A stretch of 64,000 nucleotides of DNA. Source: Deltaproteobacteria bacterium. GTDB taxonomy: Bacteria > Desulfobacterota > Desulfarculia > JACQYL01. Under the pieces are notes generated by a model, which saw nothing but the letters and a program-made list of their open reading frames with translations, was not told the origin of the DNA and searched no databases. Below are positions 17,139 through 28,423 of the stretch, one piece after another. Position 1 is the stretch's first letter. The number at the start of each line of letters is the position of its first letter. The stretch covers positions 1-64,000 of the forward strand of contig JACQYL010000051.1 in NCBI GenBank assembly GCA_016208165.1, written 5' to 3'. Position numbers and translations under genes: made by a program.

Positions 17139-17958
17139 TGTGTCGAGGGAAACGAGCGGCCCTCCTCCCTCGGACTCGCTTCACGCCTCTGGATCGTAGC
17201 CGCAGCGACCCGCTGGAGCGGTTTCGGCGTTGACCTTCAGACGATTGGCGCCGAAGCAAGGTTTCTCGAACTTGGTGCATCGGCAAGGGCTGAGTCCAGG
17301 ATGGGCCTTTCTCGCTTACCGAGATGCATCACCCTCGACGCATCCGCTTAAAAATAGGACAAAAACTCGGTCAAGTCAAATGACCGTTTCCCTTTATTGA
17401 TTGATCGTTTGCACGAGTTATGATATAAGTACAGATCATAATTAATAATATAGGATCCGGATCATGGTAAGCGTTTAAACTTGACAAAAATGTCCGCCAT
17501 AGCGCCGATCAGTCCTCCTTCTCTCGCATTCCTCTCGTCTCTCATTCCTCCGGCAGTCCCACATGGATTGAATCATGGACACACATGACGGCGCCCGGCT
17601 ATGGGGGAGGGTCGCTTCGACCCTAAAGAAATGGGTAAAATGGACGATACCAATGCCGTGTGTGCGTCTGCAATTCAATATAAGTCAATCTCTGTATCCT
17701 GTGAAACGGCCTCCGTCTTTCCCGGCGTTCACGGCCGTGCATTGGTTCCCTCCTCGGTGAGCGAGGCTTGAGGAACCGCTCGATGAGGGCGCTTAAACCT
17801 GAACCTTTGATTACACATGTTCAGACGGCGTCAGAAAACCATGACGCCGGGTTGGGTGATAAACAGACCGAGATTGGAAAAATTTCAAACAAACCCGGTC
17901 GATTTTGAAGCTGTAGCAGATGCAGGTCGCTTTCTGAGAGTTCGAAGCGGAGAAAATC
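17139..17958. other. 820-bp gene-free region upstream of the subtilase
   Basis: No reading frame here looks like a gene. It contains an AT-rich promoter-like patch at about 17385-17455 and a hairpin at 17828-17851, where GGCGTCA pairs with TGACGCC over an 8-base loop. If the promoter at 17401 drives the subtilase gene, its mRNA has an untranslated leader of about 500 bases. Confidence 0.45.
17401..17429 (+). promoter_or_regulatory. Sigma-70-like promoter
   Basis: TTGATC (17401-17406), a 17-base spacer and TATAAG (17424-17429) in an AT-rich island inside GC-rich DNA. It points toward the subtilase gene, whose start is 530 bp away. Prediction from sequence only. Confidence 0.4.
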
Positions 17959-20907
17959 ATGTTCCATAGAAGAGTGTTTGCCGGGATTGTGTTGGCCGCA
18001 TGCTTTGTCGCATGCGGTTGCGTATTGATTCCTGCCACGGACGCTTTTTGTCAGGATTCGACGGTGCGCAGTGCGATAGAGGTCCTGTTGCAAAGTGAAA
18101 AGCTGATCGCGCCCGAGGCGATTACGGCTCCCTTTCTCGCGGGAAAGACAAAAGCCCGTGTTATCGTAACCCTGCGGGAGCCTGCCGGTTTTCGGCGCAG
18201 TCAAGACCTCCGTCGCGAGGAAGAGCGAACGAAGCTTTCGGGGGCGGTTCGTGATGTCCAGAATCGATTCCTGCCGGGGCTGAACACCAAAGAAGTACAT
18301 TTGACCAATCGCTTTACGTACCTTTTCGGATTCTCTGCGGAACTGAGCCTTGACGGGCTCCGCCAACTGGAAGCCGCGCCAGAGGTGGTTTCCATTGAAG
18401 AGGATGCAATCCTCCATGCCCATCTCGGTCAGGGCATTCCCCTGATGAACGCTATCACTGCCCGAAGCACCTACAATGGGTCCGGTGTAGCCATAGCCAT
18501 CTGCGACACGGGAATCGACTACCGGCATCCCCGCTTGGGCGGAGGTGGTTTCCCGAACAGCAAGGTCATTGGAGGGTATGATTGCGGCGATGATGACAGC
18601 AACCCCATGGACGCCCAGGGACACGGCACGGCCTGCGCGGGAATCGCCGCCGGGGATTTGGGAACGTCCGGAGATTATATAGGCGGAGTGGCGCATAACG
18701 CCAAGTTGTATGCGGTAAAAATCGCATTTGGGACCAGTGGCACTGCTTTTACCTCCGATATGATCGAGGGATGGGAATGGTGCATTACCCATCAAAACGA
18801 TGATCCCAATAATCCCATCATGATCATCAGCACCAGTTTCGGCGGCTCCAAGTATAGCGGATACTGCGACGGTGATTCTCCGGGAATGACAACCGCCGCG
18901 GCCAACGCGACGGCCGCCGGCATTACAATCTTTGTTTCATCCGGCAACGACGGTTATTGCGGGGCCATGGGGTGGCCCGCGTGCATTTCACACGTCATAT
19001 CGGTGGGCGCCGTGTACGACGCCGATTTCGGACTATATACTCCGTGCGTATCGATCGACTCGTGTGCAAACAAGCTACCTACCAGCGGTTGCTCTTCAGG
19101 ATGGTACGTCATAGACGACACCACAGGCGACATGGTTACCTCCTATTCCAACAGCGCATCTTTTCTGGGCGTGTTTGCGCCCTCCAACGCAGCATATACC
19201 ACGGATATTCTGGCGGCAGGCGGATATTCAACGGGCGATTACTATTGGGCCTTTGGAGGAACCTCGGCGGCGTCTCCTTATGCGGCCGGCGCCGCCGCGT
19301 GTCTTCAGAGTGCCTCCAAAGTACTCCTGGGCTCTTTTCTGAGCGCCTCCGAGGTCAGATCCACCTTATACGATACCGGGGATCTGATAACGGACGCCAA
19401 AATACCTTCAGTCGTCAGGCCGAGGATTAACCTGGGCAACGCCGTCAACTCGATTATCGGCACGGCTCCCGCATCCATCGATTACCCGGCCGTGGATTGC
19501 GACGGGGAGTTTACAGTGAGTTGGGACGCCGCGACCGGCGCCACGAACTACACCCTCGAACGGGCTCAGAACGAGTCGTTTTCCGACGCTCAGGAAGTGT
19601 ACAGCGGGGCTTCCACTTCCTACGACGAGTCCGGATTATCGGAAGGTACTTACTGGTATCGCGTAAGGGCCGTTGTGGACGGAGTCAACAGCGCCTGGAC
19701 TGCGGGCGGATCCTTAACGGTGAGCTCTCCGCAAGCGCCTTCGACCCTGACCGTTCCCTCCGGCGATTGCGACGGATCGTTTCTTGTGACCTGGTCATCG
19801 GTAGCAGGAGCAGAAAGCTACACCGTAGAACGGGCTACCGATGCCTCTTTCTCTGATGCGAGCGAGGTCTACAGCGGTGCGTCGACTTCGCATAACGAAA
19901 GCGGACTGGACGACGGCGCCTACTATTACCGCGTGAAGGCGGGCAGCTCCTGCGGCGACAGTGATTGGACGACGGCGGGACCCGTGGAAGTAGGCATCCC
20001 CTCGGCCATGCCCGAGAGCATCCTATATCCTTCCGAAAGCTGTGAAGGCGCATTCACGGTGACGTGGTCATCGGCGGCGGAAGCGACCGGATACGTACTG
20101 GAGCGGGCTGAAGAAGAGTCGTTCTCCGTGGCCACGCAGGTTTACAGTGGAGCAGCGACCACTTACGACGAAAACGGCCTGGGGGTGGGCGTCTACTACT
20201 ATCGGGTACGGGCCCAGGATAGTTGCGGTCCCGGCGAATGGAGAGACGGACCGGCCGTTCAGGTAACCGGAGTCGGTACCATTTCGCTGGATCAGACAGT
20301 GAATGGATCATGGGCCGACACGTGCTATTCCCGAAATCGGATTTCCAGCTACGGCCAATACTACGCTTTTTCCCTGTCTGTGGCCACGCAAGTTCAAATA
20401 GACCTGATGTCCACGGCGGACACCGTCATGTTTCTGCTCCAAGGCGCAGGCATGGACGGCAGCGTCATTACGTACGACGACGATGGCGGAGACGGCCTGA
20501 ATTCACGCATCATTACATGGCTGAATCCCGGCTCCTATACGATAGAAGCCACGACGTGGTGGTCTTTTGTGGCGGCGGATTTTACACTTTCGCTGACGAA
20601 ACTATGCACAACCCCGAATGTCCTCTCTTTCAATGCAAGTCCTAAAGTGATTTGGAAGCTCGGAGGAAAGAGCGTGTTGAGCTGGTCCATCGCGGGAGCG
20701 GACACGGCGTGGATCAATCCTGGTGGAATCCAGGTGAATCCCACTTCCGGCACGCTGGACGTCTTTCCCACGACCACCACCGACTATACGCTGCAGGCAT
20801 CCTCCTGTGGCCAATCGGACGAAGCTTCCGTACGGGTGAAAGTTTCCATTGGAGCGAACCCGATGCCGTGGAACTATTTTCTGCTCTACAGCCCGACCGC
20901 GCCATGA
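17959..20907 (+). CDS. Secreted subtilisin-family serine protease with FnIII-like repeats
   Basis: A 982-residue exported protease. Signal peptide (about 1-32), inhibitor-I9-like propeptide (TKARVIVTLREPAG to VVSIEEDAIL), then peptidase S8. Catalytic residues: Asp183 in ICDTGID, His222 in GHGTACAG, oxyanion Asn330 in SSGNDG and Ser436 in GGTSAASP. After the protease come three FnIII-like units of about 90 residues (starting near 504, 594, 684), each with a tyrosine-rich YYYRVKA/YRVRA strand. Then there is a pre-peptidase C-terminal (PPC) domain (about 774-875, YDDDGGDGLNSRI) and a final Ig-like domain. PPC domains are often removed during export, so a type II secreted, surface-acting enzyme is likely. 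No partner genes. Confidence 0.93.
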   Translation: MFHRRVFAGIVLAACFVACGCVLIPATDAFCQDSTVRSAIEVLLQSEKLIAPEAITAPFLAGKTKARVIVTLREPAGFRRSQDLRREEERTKLSGAVRDVQNRFLPGLNTKEVHLTNRFTYLFGFSAELSLDGLRQLEAAPEVVSIEEDAILHAHLGQGIPLMNAITARSTYNGSGVAIAICDTGIDYRHPRLGGGGFPNSKVIGGYDCGDDDSNPMDAQGHGTACAGIAAGDLGTSGDYIGGVAHNAKLYAVKIAFGTSGTAFTSDMIEGWEWCITHQNDDPNNPIMIISTSFGGSKYSGYCDGDSPGMTTAAANATAAGITIFVSSGNDGYCGAMGWPACISHVISVGAVYDADFGLYTPCVSIDSCANKLPTSGCSSGWYVIDDTTGDMVTSYSNSASFLGVFAPSNAAYTTDILAAGGYSTGDYYWAFGGTSAASPYAAGAAACLQSASKVLLGSFLSASEVRSTLYDTGDLITDAKIPSVVRPRINLGNAVNSIIGTAPASIDYPAVDCDGEFTVSWDAATGATNYTLERAQNESFSDAQEVYSGASTSYDESGLSEGTYWYRVRAVVDGVNSAWTAGGSLTVSSPQAPSTLTVPSGDCDGSFLVTWSSVAGAESYTVERATDASFSDASEVYSGASTSHNESGLDDGAYYYRVKAGSSCGDSDWTTAGPVEVGIPSAMPESILYPSESCEGAFTVTWSSAAEATGYVLERAEEESFSVATQVYSGAATTYDENGLGVGVYYYRVRAQDSCGPGEWRDGPAVQVTGVGTISLDQTVNGSWADTCYSRNRISSYGQYYAFSLSVATQVQIDLMSTADTVMFLLQGAGMDGSVITYDDDGGDGLNSRIITWLNPGSYTIEATTWWSFVAADFTLSLTKLCTTPNVLSFNASPKVIWKLGGKSVLSWSIAGADTAWINPGGIQVNPTSGTLDVFPTTTTDYTLQASSCGQSDEASVRVKVSIGANPMPWNYFLLYSPTAP

Positions 20908-21120
20908 GCGGCATCCACCCGGCCGCACGCCGCTGCCGGCCCGGATGGAGGAAGGGGGACGGTAGGATTCGAGGTCAAGGACAGGAGCTGAGGAAGCCGT
21001 CTGTCTTGACGGATCCGGAGCAGGTTCACGTGCCTGGGGAGCGTCAGGGATTCTAAAGCGCAGTCTGGGGGATCGTCACGGATTGTTTGGATCCCGCGAT
21101 ATCGAGGACCGGGGTGTCTT

Positions 21121-21321
21121 CTATCCTCCGAACGCCGCATGGATCAACTCTACCTTGTCGCCTTCCTGAACTTTGGTAGAGCCGTATTTGTCCGGGTATA
21201 CGAAGCGTCCGTTCAGTTCCACGATAAGAGCCGGGTCAAATTCACCCAATCGGTCGATCAAATCGGCCAGCGACTGATCGGGTTGGGTATCTTCCGGCCA
21301 TCCATTCAGCAAAATCTGCAT
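21121..21321 (-). CDS. thiS: ThiS sulfur-carrier protein
   Basis: A 66-residue beta-grasp protein ending in the diagnostic Gly-Gly (IHAAFGG), which is adenylated and then thiocarboxylated to donate sulfur to the thiazole of thiamine. It starts MQILLNGWPEDTQPDQSLAD and contains the usual ALIVELNGRFV strand and KVQEGDKVELI turn. ThiF, ThiG and ThiH are not in the window, so it stands apart from its partners. A related role as sulfur carrier in another pathway (MoaD-like) is possible, but length and sequence fit ThiS best. Confidence 0.85.
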   Translation of the reverse strand: MQILLNGWPEDTQPDQSLADLIDRLGEFDPALIVELNGRFVYPDKYGSTKVQEGDKVELIHAAFGG

Positions 21322-21851
21322 CCGTTGTTCATCTTTCTTCCAGTCGGATACGTGACCGTCCGCTCACGGTACGGGCTGCGGACGTGGCGCCTTGCCCCTG
21401 AAGGAACTCCCTCTGTTGATACCGTGATGGCGTATCATCCAAAACCAACCGGAGCGAACCGGGGCCGATCCGTTGGTAAGTCAGCGCGTCCTCGGGGGGT
21501 GGAGAGGCTCCGGAAATCACATGTTCGATGTTGAGATCCGTTTCCACGGAATGCTTATTGATAGCTAAATTGTAGCTACTCTGTCAAGATAAACCTATCG
21601 CGAAAAGCGGCTGGATTGGTCGCCCTGTCCACCCTATTCTCGCCCGGCGAGGCTCGAACGCAGTTGCAGGACAGAACGGACTTGGCAAACATCGGAGGCA
21701 TGGGCGAGGGAAGTGCAAGGCCCATGCGGATGGCCTTTGAAGCAATGTTTTGCTTTACAAAACACCGTAAGGTTTTTTATAGTAACCAATTCTTTAGAGC
21801 CCGGCGGAATGCGGGGATCGAGTTTCTTCTGAAGGGAATGGAACGCGTCTG
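21322..21851. other. 530-bp region upstream of aspS
   Basis: A minus-strand frame (21329-21547, GTG start, VETDLNIEHVISGASPPPED) is open and mildly protein-like but has no ribosome site, so I do not call it. Near aspS, TGTTTTG and CAAAACA form a hairpin (about 21748-21766) followed after eight bases by TTTTTT. This could attenuate or terminate a leader transcript ahead of aspS. Confidence 0.35.
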
Positions 21852-23624
21852 ATGGCAAAAAGAACGCACTATTGCGGGGAAATCGGGGAGCCGCTGGTGG
21901 GGCATGAGGTATGTCTCTGCGGTTGGACTCAAACCATAAGAGACCATGGCGGCGTTATCTTTCTTGACTTGAGGGATCGCAGCGGAGTGGTGCAGATCGT
22001 CTGTAATCCGGAGGTTTCCGATGATGTTCATCGCGCAGGGGAATCGTTGCGGTCGGAATATGTGATCGCGGTTCGTGGTGCGGTTCGGATTCGATCCGAG
22101 GATACGGTCAACCCTGCACTGCCCACGGGCACAGTGGAAGTTTTGGCCACTTGGTTGGAGATTCTGAATCGTTCCGATACGCCTCCCTTCAGCCTCGACG
22201 AAGACGATGTCAGCGACGCGGTAAGGCTGAAATATCGCTATCTGGACATACGTCGTCCTGCCATGATGCGCAATCTGCTGTTCCGGCACAAAGTAAATGA
22301 AACCATTCGCGGATTTCTCAATGAACGTGGGTTTGTGGAGGTGGAGACTCCGATTCTGACACGAAGCACTCCCGAAGGCGCCCGTGACTTTCTCGTTCCG
22401 AGCCGTTTGAATCCCGGAACGTTCTACGCCCTGCCTCAGTCGCCCCAATTGTTCAAACAGCTTCTGATGGCAGCCGGACTGGACCGCTATTACCAGATCG
22501 TCCGATGTTTCCGGGATGAAGACCTCCGTGCGGACCGCCAGCCGGAGTTTACCCAGTTGGACCTTGAGCTATCTTTCATCGACGAATCGGATATTATGGA
22601 CGTGATCGAGACGCTTCTGGTTCGACTGTTCCGGGAGACGCTGGGCCGGGAAATCAAGACACCGTTTCCTCGGATTTCTTATGATGAAGCCATGTTGAAG
22701 TACGGCACCGATTGTCCGGACACGCGTTTCGGACTTGAATTGACGGACGTGTCGCATCTGTTCCGGGAGACCGGAGTCAATGTCTTCCGAAAGGCCATTG
22801 CTGAAGGGGGGATTGTAAAGGCCATAAACGTTAAGCAAGGTCACGAGCTTTCCCGGAAGGAACTGGATGAACTGACCCAACTGGCGGGACGGTTCGGGGC
22901 CAAAGGCATGGCGTGGATCAAGGTGGAAGGATCGGAATGGCTCTCCCCCATCGTAAAATTTTTCAGCAAAGAAGAAAAATCGGGCCTCAGAGAGGCGGTG
23001 GAGATGGAGGATGGGGATCTCGTTCTGTTCGGGGCGGATCATGCAAAAGTCGTCAACGATTCGCTGAGTCAGGTTCGATTGGCAGTGGGTGAGCGTATGG
23101 GCTTGATCGATTCCGACCGTCTGAACTTCTTATGGATCACTGAGTTCCCCCTGCTCAAATACGACGCGAACGATCAGCGATACGTGGCGGTCCATCATCC
23201 GTTCACGGCCCCGATCCTGGAGGACCTGGACCTACTGGAGGAAAACCCGGAACGTGTGAGATCGCGGGCGTACGACGTGGTCCTCAATGGAATCGAGATC
23301 GGCGGAGGGAGTATCCGAATTCATGATTGCGAGCTGCAGGAGCGCATGTTCGAAGCCCTTTCCATATCGAGAGAAGAGGCCCACAAAAAGTTCAGTTTTC
23401 TGTTGGAAGCATTCCGATACGGCGCACCACCCCATGGGGGCATCGCACTGGGTCTCGATCGGCTGGTGATGCTCATGCTGGGTGGGAAGACGATTCGAGA
23501 AGTGATTGCGTTTCCCAAGACGCAGAGAGGCGCATGCCTGGTGACTTCAGCCCCCGCCGAGGTTGAAGTCATGCAGCTGACTGAACTGGGGCTGCGGCTT
23601 GAAGTGAGCCAGAAGAAGAAATGA
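21852..23624 (+). CDS. aspS: Aspartyl-tRNA synthetase
   Basis: A 590-residue class II aminoacyl-tRNA synthetase that charges tRNA-Asp (and possibly tRNA-Asn in the non-discriminating form). N-terminal OB anticodon-binding domain (VCLCGWTQTIRDHGGVIFLD). Catalytic motif 2 is FRDEDLRADRQPEFTQLDLE, a bacterial GAD insertion lies around 290-410, and motif 3 is GGIALGLDRLVMLMLG. The length matches bacterial AspRS. The bacterial type with GAD domain often aspartylates tRNA-Asn where GatCAB is present, but that cannot be judged here. Stands alone, convergent with ligA. Confidence 0.97.
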   Translation: MAKRTHYCGEIGEPLVGHEVCLCGWTQTIRDHGGVIFLDLRDRSGVVQIVCNPEVSDDVHRAGESLRSEYVIAVRGAVRIRSEDTVNPALPTGTVEVLATWLEILNRSDTPPFSLDEDDVSDAVRLKYRYLDIRRPAMMRNLLFRHKVNETIRGFLNERGFVEVETPILTRSTPEGARDFLVPSRLNPGTFYALPQSPQLFKQLLMAAGLDRYYQIVRCFRDEDLRADRQPEFTQLDLELSFIDESDIMDVIETLLVRLFRETLGREIKTPFPRISYDEAMLKYGTDCPDTRFGLELTDVSHLFRETGVNVFRKAIAEGGIVKAINVKQGHELSRKELDELTQLAGRFGAKGMAWIKVEGSEWLSPIVKFFSKEEKSGLREAVEMEDGDLVLFGADHAKVVNDSLSQVRLAVGERMGLIDSDRLNFLWITEFPLLKYDANDQRYVAVHHPFTAPILEDLDLLEENPERVRSRAYDVVLNGIEIGGGSIRIHDCELQERMFEALSISREEAHKKFSFLLEAFRYGAPPHGGIALGLDRLVMLMLGGKTIREVIAFPKTQRGACLVTSAPAEVEVMQLTELGLRLEVSQKKK

Positions 23625-23887
23625 CCGGAAGGGCCGTGTTCAAAAGGTTGTGTTGAAGAAGGCCGACGTCTTAGCCGGCGATCATGGGGCGTATTCGAGG
23701 GAAGGCGCCGCGTCCGCCGGCCGGCTCGGAAGATGAGGAGAGAGCCGTTCGCAAGTTCCACGGAGGGAGAACTCACGGCCGAACTTCACCACCCGATCTC
23801 AACCGTAGTTTTATGTCCGTCAATTCACGAAGCGCGTCCCGAGCGATCCACCGGGCTGCTTTGGAATCGACATCAAGGATCTTCCTT

Positions 23888-25942
<2,055 letters not shown>

Positions 25943-26066
25943 TCAAGAGAAGTTGTGGAATTGCTTCATCGGTCGGTGTGCCCCGTTCCTTCTGGAATCA
26001 ATAATAAAACTCGAAAAGAGGGGATGGAGTTTGAGTCCCCCGGCGCCATTGCAAAGGCCCGATTCC

Positions 26067-28028
26067 TCAGGGCTGCACATGTGCTGTTTGAGGCCGTTCC
26101 CCAAGCATCTTGTAGACCTTGGGAAAGTACTTTTGCTCGGTATGGGGCAGAAACATGCTTGCTACGTAGTGGTCCATATACCGGGGTGTTTCGCTCAGCT
26201 CGAAATTGGTGATCCGTGATACCGTCTCTTTCACGTCAATACGAACTTCGTTGCTGAGGGAGGCCATCTTGGCGCCCAACAGGGCGCCATTGCCGACGAA
26301 CACAAAACGGTCCAGGTCGAGTTCGGGCAACAGACCTATGGTAATCGCGTTTTCGAGGTTGATGTGGTATCCGAACCCCCCTGCAATGACGACCTGTTCC
26401 AAGTCTTCCATGGTCAGACCCACCCCCTCGAGAAGCGTCAGATAGCCCGCAAACATGGCGCCTTTGGCTCGAATGAGGTTATCGATATCGATTTCAGTAA
26501 GTACGATATCCTCACCCGTTTGTGTGTTTTGCCCCGACGCGAGAACGAATTCGAAACACACGTCGTTCTTTCTGATTCGATCCGTGGGCAGGTCGGGGTC
26601 GAACTTGCCTTTTTCATTGATAATGCCCGTCCTCAACATGGCGGCCACCGTGTTGATGAGACCGGAGCCGCAAATACCTCGGGGCTTGCTCTTGCCAACG
26701 GTTACCAGCATGGGTTCATAGGTCTGCGGGTGGATCAGGATTTCCTCGATGGCGCCCAGACTCGCGCGCATGCCGTGCTTGATTCCTCCGCCCTCGAAAG
26801 CCGGACCCGCCGAACATGCGGCGCAGACCATCCAGTCCTTGTTACCCACCACAATCTCTCCGTTGGTGCCCAGGTCGATGAACAACGTGAGCTTTTCCGA
26901 TCTGTGGACTCCCGATCCTACGACCCCGGACACAATGTCCCCGCCCACATAAGAGGCGATGGCGGGAAAAACCACGGCCAGCACGTCACGCGGGACACCG
27001 ATGCCGAGGTTGGCCGCCCGGACCGGTGGGAAATAGTTAGCCGTGGGAACGTACGGCCGGAGCCGTATGTACTGCGGGTCCACGCCGAGCAGCAGTTGGG
27101 TCATCGTGGTGTTCCCCGCCAGATTGATCCGGGTAATGTCATGAATGGATACTTTACTCTTGCGCAGAAGCACTTCGATGATGGAGTTGATGTTGGATAC
27201 CACGAGTTCCTGCATCTTCTGGAGCCCGCCCGGACGGGAGGCGTAGTTGATTCTGGAAATCACATCCTCGCCGTATCCGATCTGAGAATTGTACTCTCCG
27301 TGCTCGGCCATAACTTCGCCGGTCGTCACGTTCATGAGCGCCCCCCAAACCGTGGTGGTGCCCACGTCAACAGCCACGTGGTAGTTGTGGTCGGAGCGGT
27401 CGCCGGATTCCACACTCACCAGATGAACCCGCTGATGTTCGAGACGAGGCGCGAAAGCCACTACGGCCGTTACTTCAAAATCGTTTTTTCGCAAGGTTTG
27501 AGGCAGCTTACGGATCACCTCGATGTCCACCAGCACATTGTGTACGTTGTGCTGTTCGGCAAGGGCTCGAAGCAGTCGTGAGACGTCGCTGGACTGATCC
27601 TGGATCGACGGCGGCGTTACTTTAACCCGCAGTTTTTGAGTGGGCGGATTAAGTCGGTTTTCCTCGATCAGTTTTGCCAGGCCGAAATCCTGAATGGTCC
27701 GGTAGGCATTCTTCGAGGTCGCCAACAGATTCAGTGTCTTGCTATCCAGTGCGGCTTCCGGCGGCAGGTGAACCGTGACGTTGCTCTGTACTGTCGAGAT
27801 ACAAGCCTGACGTACTCCGGCCGCGTACTCTGAATCCGAGATGAATTGAGTCTTGGGAGACTCCACCTCTCCTTCGTCCAAAATAATCCGGCACTTTCCG
27901 CAAACTCCCGCCCCGCCGCAAGAGGCGTTCAGGTGGATTCCGGCCTGAATAGCGGCATCGAGAATGGTCTGGCCTTTCCGGACATCGACTGAGATATCGA
28001 CGGGTAAAAAGCGTACAGAGACCGTCAT
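26067..28028 (-). CDS. Ferredoxin-ASKHA protein, corrinoid-activase (RACo)-type
   Basis: A 653-residue protein. N-terminal plant-type [2Fe-2S] ferredoxin domain with Cys37, Cys43, Cys46 and Cys76 (SCGGAGVCGKC ... QACIST). A linker follows, then an ASKHA ATPase core of the DUF4445/RACo type with VAVDVGTTTVWGA, LAGNTTMTQLLLG, DLGTNGEIVVG and GICGSGLI. Characterised relatives use ATP hydrolysis to reduce inactive Co(II) corrinoid proteins to Co(I). Methyltransferase corrinoid partners are not in the window. Instead it sits just downstream of icmF and a small cysteine-rich protein, so a role in keeping that B12 enzyme active is a reasonable inference. Gap to the upstream gene is 194 bp. Confidence 0.88.
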   Translation of the reverse strand: MTVSVRFLPVDISVDVRKGQTILDAAIQAGIHLNASCGGAGVCGKCRIILDEGEVESPKTQFISDSEYAAGVRQACISTVQSNVTVHLPPEAALDSKTLNLLATSKNAYRTIQDFGLAKLIEENRLNPPTQKLRVKVTPPSIQDQSSDVSRLLRALAEQHNVHNVLVDIEVIRKLPQTLRKNDFEVTAVVAFAPRLEHQRVHLVSVESGDRSDHNYHVAVDVGTTTVWGALMNVTTGEVMAEHGEYNSQIGYGEDVISRINYASRPGGLQKMQELVVSNINSIIEVLLRKSKVSIHDITRINLAGNTTMTQLLLGVDPQYIRLRPYVPTANYFPPVRAANLGIGVPRDVLAVVFPAIASYVGGDIVSGVVGSGVHRSEKLTLFIDLGTNGEIVVGNKDWMVCAACSAGPAFEGGGIKHGMRASLGAIEEILIHPQTYEPMLVTVGKSKPRGICGSGLINTVAAMLRTGIINEKGKFDPDLPTDRIRKNDVCFEFVLASGQNTQTGEDIVLTEIDIDNLIRAKGAMFAGYLTLLEGVGLTMEDLEQVVIAGGFGYHINLENAITIGLLPELDLDRFVFVGNGALLGAKMASLSNEVRIDVKETVSRITNFELSETPRYMDHYVASMFLPHTEQKYFPKVYKMLGERPQTAHVQP

Positions 28029-28222
28029 GCAGATTCTCTTTTCATAAGGACACGGGGTCTTGCCCGGTTTTAAATGGTTTCAGGGCGCCTGAGCTGACGG
28101 CATTCCATCGAAGTCGTGAACAAAATGGATTCCATCCCCCCTCGGCTGGAATGATGCATATGGGTTCACCCTTCCGTTGGGATGAGACGCCCCCGGCGGC
28201 AGGTTCAGACTCGGAAAGGAGA

Positions 28223-28423
28223 CTAGGCTTCGACGGCGCGTCTTCTTTCCCGCAACCGTTCTTTCATGAGTTCATTGATTACGCATTGGGTCCGGAATTT
28301 GCAATACAATTCGGGGTCCATGCAAGACGGGTCCGAATGCAGGCACTCCCGGCACAGCCCGGTCTGATGTTTCTGGCACGACACGAAAGCATCCCTGTCC
28401 GGGTGATTTCTGCAACCCGCCAT
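28223..28423 (-). CDS. 66-aa cysteine/histidine-rich protein downstream of icmF
   Basis: A small protein (MAGCRNHPDRDAFVSCQKHQ...) with six cysteines and two histidines arranged as CxNH, CxKH, CxxC, then two later cysteines, resembling a B-box-type zinc-binding module. A basic amphipathic helix (INELMKERLRERRRAVEA) forms the C-terminus. Its ATG follows the icmF stop codon without a gap, so it is almost certainly translated from the same message. Function unknown; a chaperone or assembly role for the mutase is only a guess from position. Confidence 0.75.
   Translation of the reverse strand: MAGCRNHPDRDAFVSCQKHQTGLCRECLHSDPSCMDPELYCKFRTQCVINELMKERLRERRRAVEA

Noticed and set aside
17760-17958. 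Cyclic di-GMP (GEMM) riboswitch before the subtilase
   Set aside because: A hairpin is present but the conserved GEMM core and tetraloop receptor sequences are not.
17821-18795. 324-codon minus-strand frame over the subtilase N-terminus
   Set aside because: Antisense to a well-supported protease domain.
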